In this document: positions 43,360-55,752 of the stretch, in pieces
How the letters are laid out: the number at the start of each line of letters is the position of its first letter
Position numbering within the stretch: position 1 is the stretch's first letter
DNA from: Sesbania bispinosa
Lineage: Eukaryota > Streptophyta > Magnoliopsida > Fabales > Fabaceae
Direction of reading: 5' to 3'
NCBI GenBank assembly: GCA_026901365.1
Contig: QLOH01000188.1
Span: 1,240,001-1,304,000, forward strand
Length of the DNA: 64,000 bases
Position numbers and translations under genes: made by a program
Notes under the pieces: model-generated
What the model was told of the DNA's origin: nothing
What the model saw: only the letters and a program-made list of their open reading frames with translations
Database searches by the model: none

Positions 43360-45782
43360 TCAAAATCTACAGCAAAGAAGGCTCTGTCTCCAACCCCGGT
43401 GCTTCCGATAATGCCTTCTGTCAGCTTTCGCCATTCTGACTGGGCTGCTGTTCCATTCAGATTGTAGTCTGCAAGCACAAGGAGGAAACAAATCAGCCTC
43501 TATGAATCATGCATTGATAACAAAAAGGGCAATGAAGAGGTGTTAAGGTAAGAAGTTGTCTTGCAACTTACACAGGAAAAGCAAAAGACCGGGTACTAGT
43601 AGTGCTGCTGTCTGATCTAAGAGAGATACTACCAGAATAAGGTACAGGCCCTGAGTAACTTATGCGGCTTGATACAGGGCCTACTACAGCAGAGAAACTT
43701 GACTCGCCTAAGCTGTGACGAACCTGACTCGTTATAGTTTGATCATCAGACTGCAGTTCTACAAGCTTGGATGTATGTTGAGTTTCGTTGCATTTACAGC
43801 TACCAGCTTGTTGACATTCCTTTTTGCCACAATCTGCAGGAGCTGAAGGATCAAATTGATAAGTGATGCTTCTGTTCTCCAGAACCACACTAGCGCTGTT
43901 TGATTCACCAACTGTTAACACCAATGCAGGACTTGCCAATACTGCTTCCTCAACCATATTGTTGGAGTCTTCAGATTGGGAGTGCAATTCAGGTTCAACT
44001 GAGACCTGTAAATAAAACAAACATCATTTTCTGATATTTCTCTTTCATAAAACATTCACGCCTGCTTGCGCAAGCACACAGATAAGCGGACAAAATTTCC
44101 AAAAGAATACATAAAAATTAAGGCTATTAATATATATTTTTTATTGAAAGCTCCAGAAGATCTGCTTGTCACAAAATAGATACAGGGAATAATCAATGAA
44201 CTAGAAACTTCACTTAATAGTAGGCAAATTGAAAATAGAATACATATGTCTCTTAAGTATAGAAATTGTTGGCCATCCTGCTCAACTATTGACTACATCA
44301 TGAACACACATTTTGTTTTCAATGCTGTATCTAACAAGTCACAAGCATGAAAGTTTAAATAACATACCAAAGTAATCAACCAATCTTTTCAGAAGAACAT
44401 TGAACATATATTTCCAAACAAAATATTTGAATAACATTTGCTAATAAGTTGAATACCTGTTCACCCTTGTCATCAGAAGGTGCAGAATCCTGTTTGCCTA
44501 ACTCATGCAGAAAAACCTTATCTTCAGGTAAAACCACCTCTTTGTTGACCTTACCAATAAGATTTTCAGTCACGCCTTCAGTTTTATGCTTCAAATCCTT
44601 GGGCTGATCATGATTAGCAGAAACCTGGTCAGACTCCACTGTTGCTGGTAGATTTAGTTCATTGATACCAGTGTTGTCTTTCAGCTTTTCTTTGTTTTCA
44701 AAACTCTCAGAAGGGAAGAAACTGTAAGCCTTTTCATCAATATTGCTCTCAAACATGACCTTATGCTTGGGAAGGACTCCTTCATCAACACAAATATCCT
44801 TCACAACATGGTAATTACTCTCTTTGTAACAAACTACCAGTTCTGCTTCACATTCTGTAACAGTTTTGTCCATATAGACATCCACCGAATTCTCAAACGA
44901 ATCTATTTCTTCCACAGGATTAGAGATTGGTGAAGTATGGGACTTTTTAACTGATTCTTTATCATTTGGAAACTTCATAAATGATTCTATATCCTTGGAA
45001 GAATGAGATAAGGGATCAACTAAGTCAATTACTTGTGCTTCATAATCATTTTTTGAATCAATCATGCTGTTAATAAAATCATGTTTTGGTGTAGTCATAC
45101 AATCTACTGACTCCATGACATAAGGTGATGGATCTAAACCTCGTTCATTCTTCTTTAAATAAATAGAGACTCCATTATCATATTCCTTCACTTTCTGGTT
45201 TGTTAATTTGTATCCGGCGGAGTTTTGATCATTGTCATTAAACTCAAATGATTGGGATTCAGGCTCAAGGCCAATCTTTGAATGGAGGAAAGTCCGTTCA
45301 CCTTCTGCACATTCATTTTTATACCAGTGAAAAATGAATTAGTAAGGCTTGAATGTTGCAATAATAATAAGCAGATTAATTATAAAACACACACTATTGA
45401 AAACATTACAGATTTCAGTAAAACAAAGGAAGAATCAATATTTGAAATAGTTATGTTATGACTTTCAAAGAACTTAAAAGATCATACCCATAACCTAAAT
45501 CATTAGCCAGATTGATAATCTTCAAGAGTTCCATATTCAATATACAAGTCAAAAAAAACAATCCACCCCCGACAAAAGCTAGGAATCATGACCCAACCAA
45601 TTTAAAATGATACACACAGGTGCCCCAGTTCAGAGATCACAACCTTGTTACTGCCAAAAAGGTCAACCAAAGCCAAACATGTCCAACCCGTAGTAAACCA
45701 AAGAGCACATACAAATGATTGCTGAAGACAGTAAAAAAAAACCGGTTGCATAGATCATGAACAGTTTGTTACCTAGTTTCAT
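43360..45782 (-). CDS. gar2-related plant protein (18S pre-ribosomal assembly gar2-like family)
   Basis: Coding exons on the minus strand are 45782-45773 (only 10 bases), 45304-44457, 44005-43572 and 43468-43360, all GT-AG with matching phases, giving 466 residues. The first 400 residues are acidic, Ser/Glu-rich and low in structure. The conserved part is the C-terminus: GPVPYSGSISLRSDSSTTST, then STRSFAFPV, SEWNSSPVRMAKADRR, HYRKHRGW and a final SLLCCRF. That ending is the hallmark of plant proteins annotated as gar2-related; the name is historical and the role is unknown. The Cys-Cys near the end could be lipid-modified, which is inference. The tiny first coding exon is the least certain part. 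Its leader exon (45885-45773) holds two upstream frames, and a further leader exon probably starts near 47210 and ends at 47130. Confidence 0.85.
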
Positions 45783-45855
45783 GGTGTCCTTATATTTAAA
45801 TACATGGGTGAATTTTCCATGCTGCAACAACCAGTGCTATCTTGACCATTTTCAT
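45779..45855 (-). promoter_or_regulatory. Two upstream open frames in the gar2-related leader
   Basis: uORF 1 is 45855-45796 (19 codons, MKMVKIALVV at its start). uORF 2 is 45820-45779 (13 codons) and its TGA overlaps the main ATG as ATGA. Both lie in the exon that opens with an acceptor CTGCAG at about 45886. They would be expected to lower or gate translation of the main frame. Confidence 0.55.
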
Positions 45856-45889
45856 TCAAAGAAACTTGTCTGATCACACAATACTCTGC

Positions 45890-47210
45890 AGGAACATGAA
45901 AATCAGCAAACAAACAATTAAGTTATCATGTAACTAGCGATAACTGCATTTAATGAAAAGAAGATGGAAATGTTTACAAAAGTAATTCAATGCTACAAAA
46001 GAAGAAGAAAAACAGGTGAAAAGAGAATAAAAGAAGGAAGTGCCAATCCACTGTTTGTAAGAAACCTCAAACTATTTATTTGGACTTCAGTATCAAGGAA
46101 GCTTCAATTTTGTCACTAATACCCTGTATCCCCAATTTCCACATAGGGAAGGAAATTTTAGCAGCTAATGTTACTAAACAGCACCCAATTCGAGTCATGG
46201 CCCTAACTTTAAGGTAAACCAGAGAGCACAAGAGAGAATGATGAGAAGTTTTTTACACATGCTCTAAGAATGCAACAAGGTTTAGATTAAAGCACTAAAA
46301 TCAGTAAAACTGGGGACCATATTCTATTCTAACTTAAGCTTCTAACAACCACGCAATATCTACTACATATACCGATCAGTATGGTTTATTTAAGAAATAT
46401 CAGTTCCCTCTATGAGCCTATGAAAATATTTTAGTACTAAAAAGAACGTACCAGTTGCCTTTTCTTTTTAAAACCTAAGTAGAATCCAAGGACAGAGCAC
46501 ATCGTATAAAAAGACAAGAAAAAAGTTTTAAAATCTCAAACTTTTCGAAAGTTTTCAACTAGAAAATTACAAACCGAAATTTCAAATCACAAGGCCTACA
46601 TAACAAAATGATTCCCTACAAAATCCCTACCAATATTTTGTCCTTTAGCACTGATTAGATCTGACTCATCAGAATAAGCATGTTTAGAAATCCAGAAAAA
46701 GTACAGTGAAAACCCCAGTTGGGTTACAATTTAGACCCTAATCCCAGGAAGGAAATCAGGGAACACGGTCAAAACGATAGAGATCTATCTCAGATCCCAA
46801 AACCTTCACAGCCCCATAAAAAAAGGTCAAGTGCTAAAATATTAAGCCCATATTAAAAGGAAAAAAATTAAGAGAGAACCCTGCAGTTACCTTTTTTATT
46901 CTCTCTATCTCCCTTGAGAATTGATAATTTCAGAGAAAATTCTAATTTCACCTGGAGATGACAGAGTTAAAAAAATGATAAAAACACTAGCGAAATTAAG
47001 AAAACAAAACAAAATTGTTTGATCATTAACCATGAAAGGCAAAGAGAGGGAAAGAGGAGGAAGGTTTAGGGACAAAAGAAGCAGAAAAAGAGGCATTCAT
47101 GTGGCTGAGAAGCAGAAGAAGAGAATTACCAAAGTCCAAAGCTGGCAAAGAGAAAGAGCTTCCTTGTAAGTCGGTAACTGTGCTTCAATGCTTAAAGGGT
47201 GGAAAGAAGG
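45890..47210 (-). other. Leader intron(s) and first leader exon of the gar2-related gene
   Basis: No coding frame of note. A donor-like GTAATTCTC at 47129 and another, GTAACTGCAG, at about 46888 could each end a leader exon, so alternative leaders are possible. The transcription start is probably in 47150-47250. Confidence 0.45.
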
Positions 47211-47597
47211 AAGATATAAAGAAAATAATTAATTAATATTAATACTGTATAATAAAAGCAACCACAGAGTACTAAAAGAGATAATGGATGAGTTGTAATT
47301 ATAGCATTCATAATAATGGTCAACTGTATCACTCTCTCTCTAACTCACCCTGCTCACACCCTCCACCTTCTCGTTCTGCAATAAATGCATAACAAACACT
47401 AACACAAAAGCAACAAGCGGCCCCTACCCTACCTCTCCCCTCAATACCCAAAATCAATAGGGTATGTTACGGCATTAAATTATCAGCCCTAACTCTACCC
47501 CCACCTCATATCATCAAAATTTAATTTCACACCAAAAATATGCAACTTTTGCTCTCTCTGTGTATCTTTCACTTTTCCAAGTGTCCTTCATTTCCCA

Positions 47598-47795
47598 TTA
47601 TTTTTTCTCTCCAAAGTAACCGTCTTTGTCGAATTCAGCCAACTTTTTCTTCCCCCACTCACCATCACCATCTTTTTCTTTCTCTTCGCACTTTCCCAAA
47701 CACCACCCAGGATTTTCCCGAGAAAATTCACTCGCCCACCACTCCCGAAAGACTCGACCGCATTGGCACTTGACAACGTCGGATTCATCCACCAA
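47598..47795 (-). CDS. Short frame resembling a GRF-type zinc finger (uncertain)
   Basis: 65 codons starting MVDESDVVKCQCGRVF. The pattern CQCG, then W-x-S, then RENPGWCLGKC resembles the CxCG...NPGR...C layout of plant GRF zinc-finger proteins, though the usual RRF after NPG and the final WxD are not kept. It may be a worn copy or a chance match in a purine-rich segment. It lies some 400 bases upstream of the gar2-related leader, on the same strand. Confidence 0.3.
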   Translation of the reverse strand: MVDESDVVKCQCGRVFREWWASEFSRENPGWCLGKCEEKEKDGDGEWGKKKLAEFDKDGYFGEKK

Positions 47796-47799
47796 AGGG

Positions 47800-48260
47800 G
47801 ATGAACCTCAATGAAAGCAACACGACCAAACCTTTGACTTGCACCTTAACAAACCCAAAAATGAACAAAAAAACAAAAAGATAATAAAAAAAACAAAAAG
47901 AAAACCATTTTGAGTTTGACAACGATGCTGGAGAATTTGAGTGTGTCAAAAACTCACCGGCGGGAAGAGACTGGTTGTGGCGGTCTCCGGTGAGAGAAGT
48001 CAGAGAATTGTTATCGTGCACCGGCGACACACCATAGGATCCTGCAGGTTCAGCTTCAGTTTTGGACTTAGCTGTATCCCAAATCTGAAATTGGTTCTCT
48101 CTCTCTCTCTCTCTCTCTCTCGTATGCCAACTGAGCTGTCTTTACGTGCATCTGTTTTTTCTTCCCTTTGATCTCTTTCTCTTTATATATATCATTCTTT
48201 TTCTTCTTTTATTTTCTTTTCCAATATTTTTTCGTAATTTTTTAACTCTTTTTTTTTTTA
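47800..48260. other. Pyrimidine-rich DNA with a (CT)n microsatellite
   Basis: (CT)n at about 48097-48121 and T runs up to 48260. Small frames on both strands look accidental. It could be a leader of an unseen transcript. Confidence 0.45.
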
Positions 48261-48479
48261 GTTTTCAATCTTTAATTTGGGACCCACCGTGTTTCAATTT
48301 CAATATTTGATCCTCCCCACTCACGAATGGCCAACCAATTTGGGCTTTATGACCGAGATCCAGTGCGGTGAGGATTTTGCCAATGCCATGGGAATGCATT
48401 CATCAGGTTCACATATCGCAAGTGATTTTAAAATTCTATTCAGAAGCGTTACAAACAGTTTCTTTTGTTAGATTGATAA

Positions 48480-51465
48480 AAAAATAATTTATAATCTACA
48501 CCTACCAACTCTTTTGAGATTATTTTAATGTTTTTTTAAGTTCAATTTTGAAAAAAAAGGAATTAATTTAGGCAAAAGTTATTTATGACATAACTTTTTA
48601 TTCAAATGCATTTAATATTATTGAATAAAAAACTAAACTGTTTATTCAATTGCATTTATAAAATATTATTTTATTAACAGGAATAAACAACTTCCTTTTT
48701 AGCTTATCTTTGAATATTTAACAAAAAAATTGAATGGGATGAGACAGAATGGAATGTAGTAAATTGAAAAGAATAAGGTGAGTATTTTTATTATTTATAT
48801 AATTTAATATGAAATTAAAAGTGGAAGATATTTTATTATATAAAATAAAATATATTGTGAGGTTGGAATAAAATATATTTTATCTATTTTGTCTGTTTCC
48901 TTCCAATATTCTCAAGGTTGAATAAAATAAAATAGAAAATATTTTATTATATTTTATCTTATTTTAAATAATTTTAAAATATTGTTTGATAAGAATAATA
49001 ATATTTTAATCTTATATAATTTTGATATGAAATTATATAAAATAATATATTATATTATATTATATAAAATAGTATTATCATATATTTGAAGATAAATATA
49101 ATACTAGGACAGATAAATTAAGTTGACACCTATTTTATAAAAACGTCCTTGACTTTAAAAATATACTAAACTAATATATTAACACGTGTAATATACGGAT
49201 AAAAATATATTTTATATAATTGAAATTAAGTTTATAATAAATGAATATCCTTAAAATAAAAAATAGAATAATTTTATATATTTATTTAATTTTAAATTAT
49301 AATAGTATTATAAAAATAATACTAGAATATATATAAAAGTTGAGAGTAGAGAGGAAGATAAGATAATTAAAGAGACCATAAGAGGTATTTATAGAAGTAA
49401 ATGAGAGTTAATAAAGGAAACTAAGTAACATACAATTATACAATATATTTTCAAGATCATTTATTCTATTAGAGGAAATAGGTATGTTATATCAAATCAA
49501 ATTGAATATGATGGACATCCATCATATCTTAATTATTTATAACAAATGTTGGATTATATTTTATTATTAAAATCTAATTTTCATTATTATTTGATAATAA
49601 GATATATTTAAATTAATTAAAATCATAATGATAAAAGTAAATATATTTATATTAAAAATAAGGATTGTAATAAAAAATGATACGACAAGATTTTGAATTT
49701 TAATAATTTTAAATTTTAGAATTAGCATTTATTAACATTTAAAATTCAAATAGCGAAAGAGAATATTAGTATTAAAAATTGTAAGGGGAATCTCACTCTT
49801 GCACGCAATGTGAAGAATTCACCCCCCCCCCATGAGAGAATAGAGAGAATTCTAAAAGTTATTGAGAGGGAATAGAGTGAGTGTCTTACTCTCTAATGTG
49901 AAATCTCATAATTATAATATAGAAAGTTAATTATATAAAGTTGTTATGTTATACAATATTTTTTTCAAGAAATAAAGGTCCCTGAGGCCTATAAAAAGTA
50001 AAAATTATGAAGTGATCAATAGATCGATCTGTTTATATATTGTAATTATAGTTATAATATTTATTAGAACAGGGATAGGTCTAACTACACTTTTTATTCA
50101 AATGCATTTGATATTATTGAATAAGCTTCTAACTAAACTCAAATTTTTAAGGCTAAAAATAGTTACTTGGAAAATTCAAACTTGATAAATTTTAATATCA
50201 AACTAAACACACACTAAGAATGAGAGCTTTGAAGAAGACAGCAGTAGCAACTATAATTTCTTAGTATAGAATAGAGATAATACCCCAAGTGATCAATATA
50301 TAGGTCTATTTATATATTGTAATTATAGTTATAATAATATATTTTATAAAAGTAATTTATGAATGTATTTTGAAAGTGATTGTAATTTAAATATATAAAA
50401 AATATATTAAAAATAAATTTTGTTATGTAAAACATAATAACCTAAATCAAATATATATTGAAATAGTTTATAACACAATTTATTATAAATATACTTTTTA
50501 GTGTAATTTTCACCATACTTAATAATAATTAAGTTCAGCCCTGTCGGGAACCGCTGCAAATGAAATATATAAAAAATGAATATTTTGAGCGAATTCAAAA
50601 GGGAACATCAAAGGAAAAATATGTGTGCACGCGTGCGTCATAAAATTAAGTTTCTATAATAATTACTGTTAATAGCATAAAATAAATCTTAAATTATAAA
50701 ATGTGTGTATTTCCGATCAATTTTACAATGTTTATTCTCAGTTTGACAAGGTTTGTTTGGTTAGGATTAAGCCATAATGAAATTGTTCAGTTTTTTTTTC
50801 TAAATTTAAAGAAATTTTTTTTTTTTCATTTTAAAAATCAAATAGAAAAAGATAAAGAGGGATAACAAAAAAATTAGAAGTGTGCAATCTTAAAGTTTTT
50901 ATAATCGTAATACTCTTACCCATTATTTTCTTGACATAGTGCGTGTATTCAATTTTATTTTTAAGTTTAATGTTTGATTTTATATATATATATATATATA
51001 TTGAATAGAAGAATGTCATTGATGAGATTATGAATGTTTTAATATAAAAATTTATATAATTATAGAAGTTATAATAAGTCATTTATTTAATTCAATTACT
51101 TGATAAAATAGTCTTAAATAATAGTTTAATTCAACTATTAATTATTTAATTCAACTACCTTTTTTATTTATTTTCACTATTATTTAAAACTATTTTAAGT
51201 AGTTGAATTAAACTATTTAATTTAGGTTAATTTATTTTTTTAATTTCTATAGTATCTTTGAGATAATACTAGATTTATAAAATTTTACTTCTAATTCACC
51301 TAATCTATTTAAAATTTAAATTATTTAAAATAATTGTAGCTTTAAATAATATGAAATTAACTATATATATTTACATTTTTTTTCAGTATGATTATAAGAC
51401 TATCACAAAATTTATTTTATATTAAAAATTAAAAGGATATTTTTACATTAGCTTAAATCTGTATA
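48480..51465. other. AT-rich intergenic DNA, no gene seen
   Basis: Includes a C10 run near 49820 and a (TA)n run at 50982-51001. The words 'gatcaatagatcgatctgtttatatattgtaattatagtt' (near 50010) and a variant near 50295 show one small duplication. Confidence 0.6.
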
Positions 51466-51469
51466 TCTT

Positions 51470-51839
51470 AAAAGCTGAGTTATTGGCAATTTTAGCTGAG
51501 TTATTGGCAATTTTTCATGGTCTTTGTTTGTCTTGAGACACGAGTTATAGGAAGATCTTTTGTGAATCAGACTGCTTGGAAGCTGTCAAACTCATCATTT
51601 CAACAAATGTGTCATCTTATTATGAGCATGCTATTCTTTTGGCCAATATCCTAGCCCTTCAAAAGCTAGACTGGACAGTCTATGTTAAGCACACTTATAG
51701 AGAGGCAAACTTTGTAGCTGATTTTTTCGTCAAGATTGGTGTGGAGCAATTGGAAGCTTGCAAAGTGTGGACCACCCCTCCTGTTGGAGTCTCCTTGGCT
51801 CTGCTTTCTGATGCTTCAGGAGCAGTTCACTTGAGATAG
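51470..51839 (+). pseudogene. RNase H-like relic (LINE or RVT_3 family)
   Basis: Reads AELLAIFHGLCLS, then a TGA where the family has Trp, then FCESDCLEAVKLI, LLANILALQKLDW and HTYREANFVADFF. These are the acidic and His-Arg-Glu-Ala-Asn blocks of plant RNase H domains found in LINEs and in RNase H-like genes. A 21-base word 'gctgagttattggcaattt' is doubled at the 5' edge. No upstream reverse transcriptase is present. Confidence 0.8.
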
Positions 51840-52398
51840 TTTTTTGTTCGTGTTTCTTTTCTTTTTGCTTTTCTTTGTATTCCCACTAAAAAAAAACTTG
51901 TATTTTGTCCCCCCCCTCCCATCCCCACATTTTTAGCATTTTTCCATACCAACTTTTTCTTTATGGTTTATGTCTCATATTAATTTAAAACAAGGTTTTT
52001 GGTCCATCATGTTAATATATAGACGTATGTTAAGTGTTGACGAGGCTAACAAAAGGCCATACATTATTATTGCCTTGGGTTCAAACTTAATTTGTGTGGG
52101 CTTAATTGTCAAATCACCTTATTCACATTACTTATATGTGAATATGTGATGGGATGAGGTCAGCATTTGTTGCCAAGTCTTCATCTCCCTCAAGCTCTGA
52201 ATCATATTCTTATGACGACAAACATTGTTGCAGGGGGTTCAACATGGGTGGAAATTAGCAAAACCTTATATGGTTCAATAAACAACCAAGTGGGTAGGGA
52301 GAACAAATGGTGTGGGTATTGTGTATTCCAAGTTACATTTTTATTTTATCACTATTCCGTGCTCCTTTTGTCTCTAAAATTGGGATCCTTTTATTTTA

Positions 52399-53086
52399 CA
52401 CTATAAGAAAATCGATTTTTAGCGATAGTTAAAAGTCGTCGCTATAAGGGAAAAATCGCCACTATTTCATATAATTAGCGACGGTATAGCGACGACCCAC
52501 CAACCGTCACTAAAAGACTCGTCGTTAATACAGTAGTGACGACATTTTACGGCCGACACTATGTAGTGACGGTCAGGTCGTCGCTAAAGGCCGACGCTAG
52601 TTCTATAGCCATCATATCACAGCGTCGGCCTGGTCGTCGCTAATATTTTTTTTAAAAAAATTTCTTTCTCCCCAGATTTATCAATTGTGAGGATCAAACT
52701 CGCAACCTACATGATACCAAGAAGAAATATTATTGTTACGCTATGTTTGTTTCTTGAAATATACAATGCGAAATATTATATACATATGGAAAAAATAACA
52801 AGAAATTAGCGTCAGCTAGACTGACACTAACTTTACGAAGGTCAACGCTAAATTTTTTTTCCTTTAGCATCGGTCAGACCGACGCTAAATAAAAAATTAA
52901 AAAAATATATTTTACCATTAGCGTCAACTAGGCCATCACTATTTAATAACATTAGCAACGGCAAGACCGACGCTACATAAAAAATGTAAAAAAAAATAAG
53001 TTAGCGTCGGTCTGGCCGATGACACTAGCGACGATGTCGTGACCAACGCTACCTGTCCGCATTTAAATCGCTGATTTCTTGTAGTG
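52399..53086. mobile_element. Non-autonomous CACTA element, 688 bp
   Basis: Starts CACTATAAGAAAATCGATTT and ends GATTTCTTGTAGTG. It is filled with subterminal words TAGCGACG, GTCGTCGCTA, GACGCTA in both senses. Flanks TTA and TTT are near-matching 3-bp sites. No coding frame. Confidence 0.85.
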
Positions 53087-53089
53087 TTT

Positions 53090-54555
53090 GCCAATGAGTT
53101 GGAGGCAATTCAATTTTGTTCTTGGTTGCTTGTACTTTTGACATAGTTGATTATAATGTGTTCATTTAACCTATTTGAATTTCGTTATAAAGACCTCTGA
53201 AATATCACAACAAAATGTCTTATGGCTCAACCCAACCCCGCAAGTGTAAGTCAAGGATTCATTGTTGGTTTTCTTTGTTGATCTCCATCCGCTTCTCGTG
53301 CGCTATAGCTTTGTTGTCATTAAGGTAAGTGATGCTCAAAGTTTCTACTAGAGAGTATGAGCAAACCTCTTGTTGGGAATTTGGAGACACTGAGGCCATG
53401 TATGACTAAGTTTGAACACATGGCAAGGCTGATGTAGCCCTTCTTTAACTATGTCATCACTTAGATGTTTGTTAATGTGATGGACCAAAACGTCACACTT
53501 TAAATTAACAAGAGACAAGAATCATAAAAAATGACAAAGGTTGAAATAAAAAAAATAAAATATAAAGACAAAAAATGTATTTAAGTCGTTTAATTTTTAT
53601 TTTTATAAGAATATTTTTAAATAATTTCCACTTACTAAACTAAATTTATATAATTAAAAGTATAAGAACAAATAATTATTTTAACTCAAAATTAATATAG
53701 TTGGATTGGGGTATTTGTTCTTTAAAATTTAATGATTTTTATATATTTAATATATTATGTTCAATAAATATAGAATTTTCTTCAAATTATGTATGCGTGG
53801 AATTTAATTAGTTGAATTTAGATAATTTATTTTCATTATTCTCATGTTTTCAGAGAGGAACATACAAGGCAATTATTAAGATTTAGGACTCATTATTATT
53901 TATACAATATTTATTAAACTTAATTTAACATATTTTTCATTCATAATTTGTTAAAAAGTAAGAATTATTATAATCAAGAAAAGAAACATAAAAATATAAA
54001 TTCATTTTAGTTAACTGTATTAATTAATTAATAAAGGTTTGTGTGTGCCTATAACCAATTTTGTCATTTTCTTACAGTTTATGAAAAAAGTTAAGTTTAG
54101 GATCTCTTACCAATTAAAGTGCTCGAGTGCTTGCAACTAACTCATTTTTAATGGCTTCTAATTTTGTTAATTGGTTGAACTAAACTTTCATTGTTAACAG
54201 ACAATTCCTATCCAAATGGAAATGGTGATCGAATACCAATATCTATCAACCACATTTTTATAATAATAGAGTGATGCTACGCCAGAACTCTACTTCAGCT
54301 ACCCAGATCTCACATCCTTATTTATGCTGTTGCTTGTTAGTTGTTATATATTGTTCTTTATGATGGTAGCTATGGTAAAATGACAGGTTAGTCCACATCA
54401 TTATTTAATGTATATCATTTCAAACGTCAATTTCATCATAATATATAAATACTGTCATTTACATTTATATGTTTTTGAATTATTAAATACTAATAAATTA
54501 CAGTAGTATTTATTATTCAAATATAAATGTCTTTTTTATAAGCAATTTAACATGT
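53090..54555. other. Intergenic, nothing seen
   Basis: AT-rich; no exon, RNA or element end could be supported. Confidence 0.5.
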
Positions 54556-54558
54556 CTT

Positions 54559-55697
54559 GGGGTACGTTTGGTACACAGCATAAGAGATAGGATATGATAA
54601 CTTTATCCCATCATATTACTTATCATGTGTTTGTTGCAACCAATAGAATATGATAACTTTATCATGTTACTTATCTTATCATCTCCTTCTAGTGTAATTC
54701 TTATCCTAAGGGGAACTGGGTTAGAGAGTGATATGATATAATAAGATAGGATATGATAGGATAAGATAAGATAAAAAAAATTCTTTCTTCATTTGTCCTC
54801 TCTTTCCCTCTCCCTCTCCCTCCACTCTCTCTCCCCTCCATCTCTCCGCCTCTCTCTCTCTCTCATCCCTTATCTCTCTCCTCTTTCTCGCCTCTCTCTC
54901 ATCTCTTTTGTTCCCATCTCTCCTCCCTCTCTCGCCTCTCTCTCTCCTCTTTTTCCTCTCTCTCTTTCCTTTCTCTCCTCTCCTTCTCTCTTTCCTCTCT
55001 CTCTTGCCCCTCTCTCCCCTCCCTCTCCTCTCTTCCTCTCTCTCGCCCTCTGCCCTCTCCATCCCCCTTTCGCTGCCATCTCTCGCACTCATCCTCCTTT
55101 CCTCGTCTTCCTAGGAGTCTCCCTCCCCCCTCCTCTCCCTCTCGCTTGTTCCCTTTCTCCACTCCTCTCTTTCTCACCTCCCTCGTCCCTTCCCGTCTCC
55201 CCTCTCGAGTCCCCTTTCTCTCTCCTCCCTCTCCTATCCCCTTCTCTCCTCCCCTCCCCTCTTTTCTCCTCTCCACTCCACTCCCCTATCCTCTCTCTCC
55301 CCACCCATTCTCTCTCAGCCCCTTCTCTCCTCTTGTTATAATAATTTTGATATTATTTTTAATAATTTTATTCTTTTTTTACTAAATTTATATATTTTTT
55401 AAAATAAATAATTTTTTTATTCATCAATGCTTTATTGAAAATTAAAAATTAAAAATTAAAAATAATTTAATTTTATAATAAGGGTAATTTTGTCATATCA
55501 CTATTTTTATATCTTATCCTATCATCATCTGTCCATTTCAAACGTATGATAAGATAAAATAATGTTATCTGCCACTTATCTTGGTGTGCATCAAACATAG
55601 GATATGATAAGAGCTTATCATGCTCTTATCCTGTCCTGTTGTTATCCAACTCGTCTATCCTATCATATCTCATCACATCCTGTACACCAAACAGGCC
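54559..55697. mobile_element. Tourist/Harbinger-like element swollen by a pyrimidine tract
   Basis: Left end GGGGTACGTTTGGTACAC and, reversed, right end GGCCTGTTTGGTGTAC. CTT lies at both flanks (54556-54558 and 55698-55700). The two arms share GATAGGATATGATA words in opposite sense. The middle (about 54783-55335) is an imperfect CTCTCC/TCTCTC tract. The long frames found there on both strands are products of that low-complexity tract, not genes. Confidence 0.7.
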
Positions 55698-55752
55698 CTT
55701 AGGGATATAAGCAATAGGCAACAACAACTATTTTTAATAGCATAGATGGAGA

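Noticed and set aside
43106..43478. 122-codon frame beginning ADYNLNG at the gar2-related 3' end
   Set aside because: It is the wrong phase; joining at 43572/43468 gives the conserved SEWNSSPVRM...CCRF ending with a stop at 43360.
54721..55385. Many long frames on both strands (up to 182 codons)
   Set aside because: All come from the CT/GA low-complexity tract, where stops are rare by composition; the peptides are only Ser/Leu/Pro or Arg/Glu/Gly.
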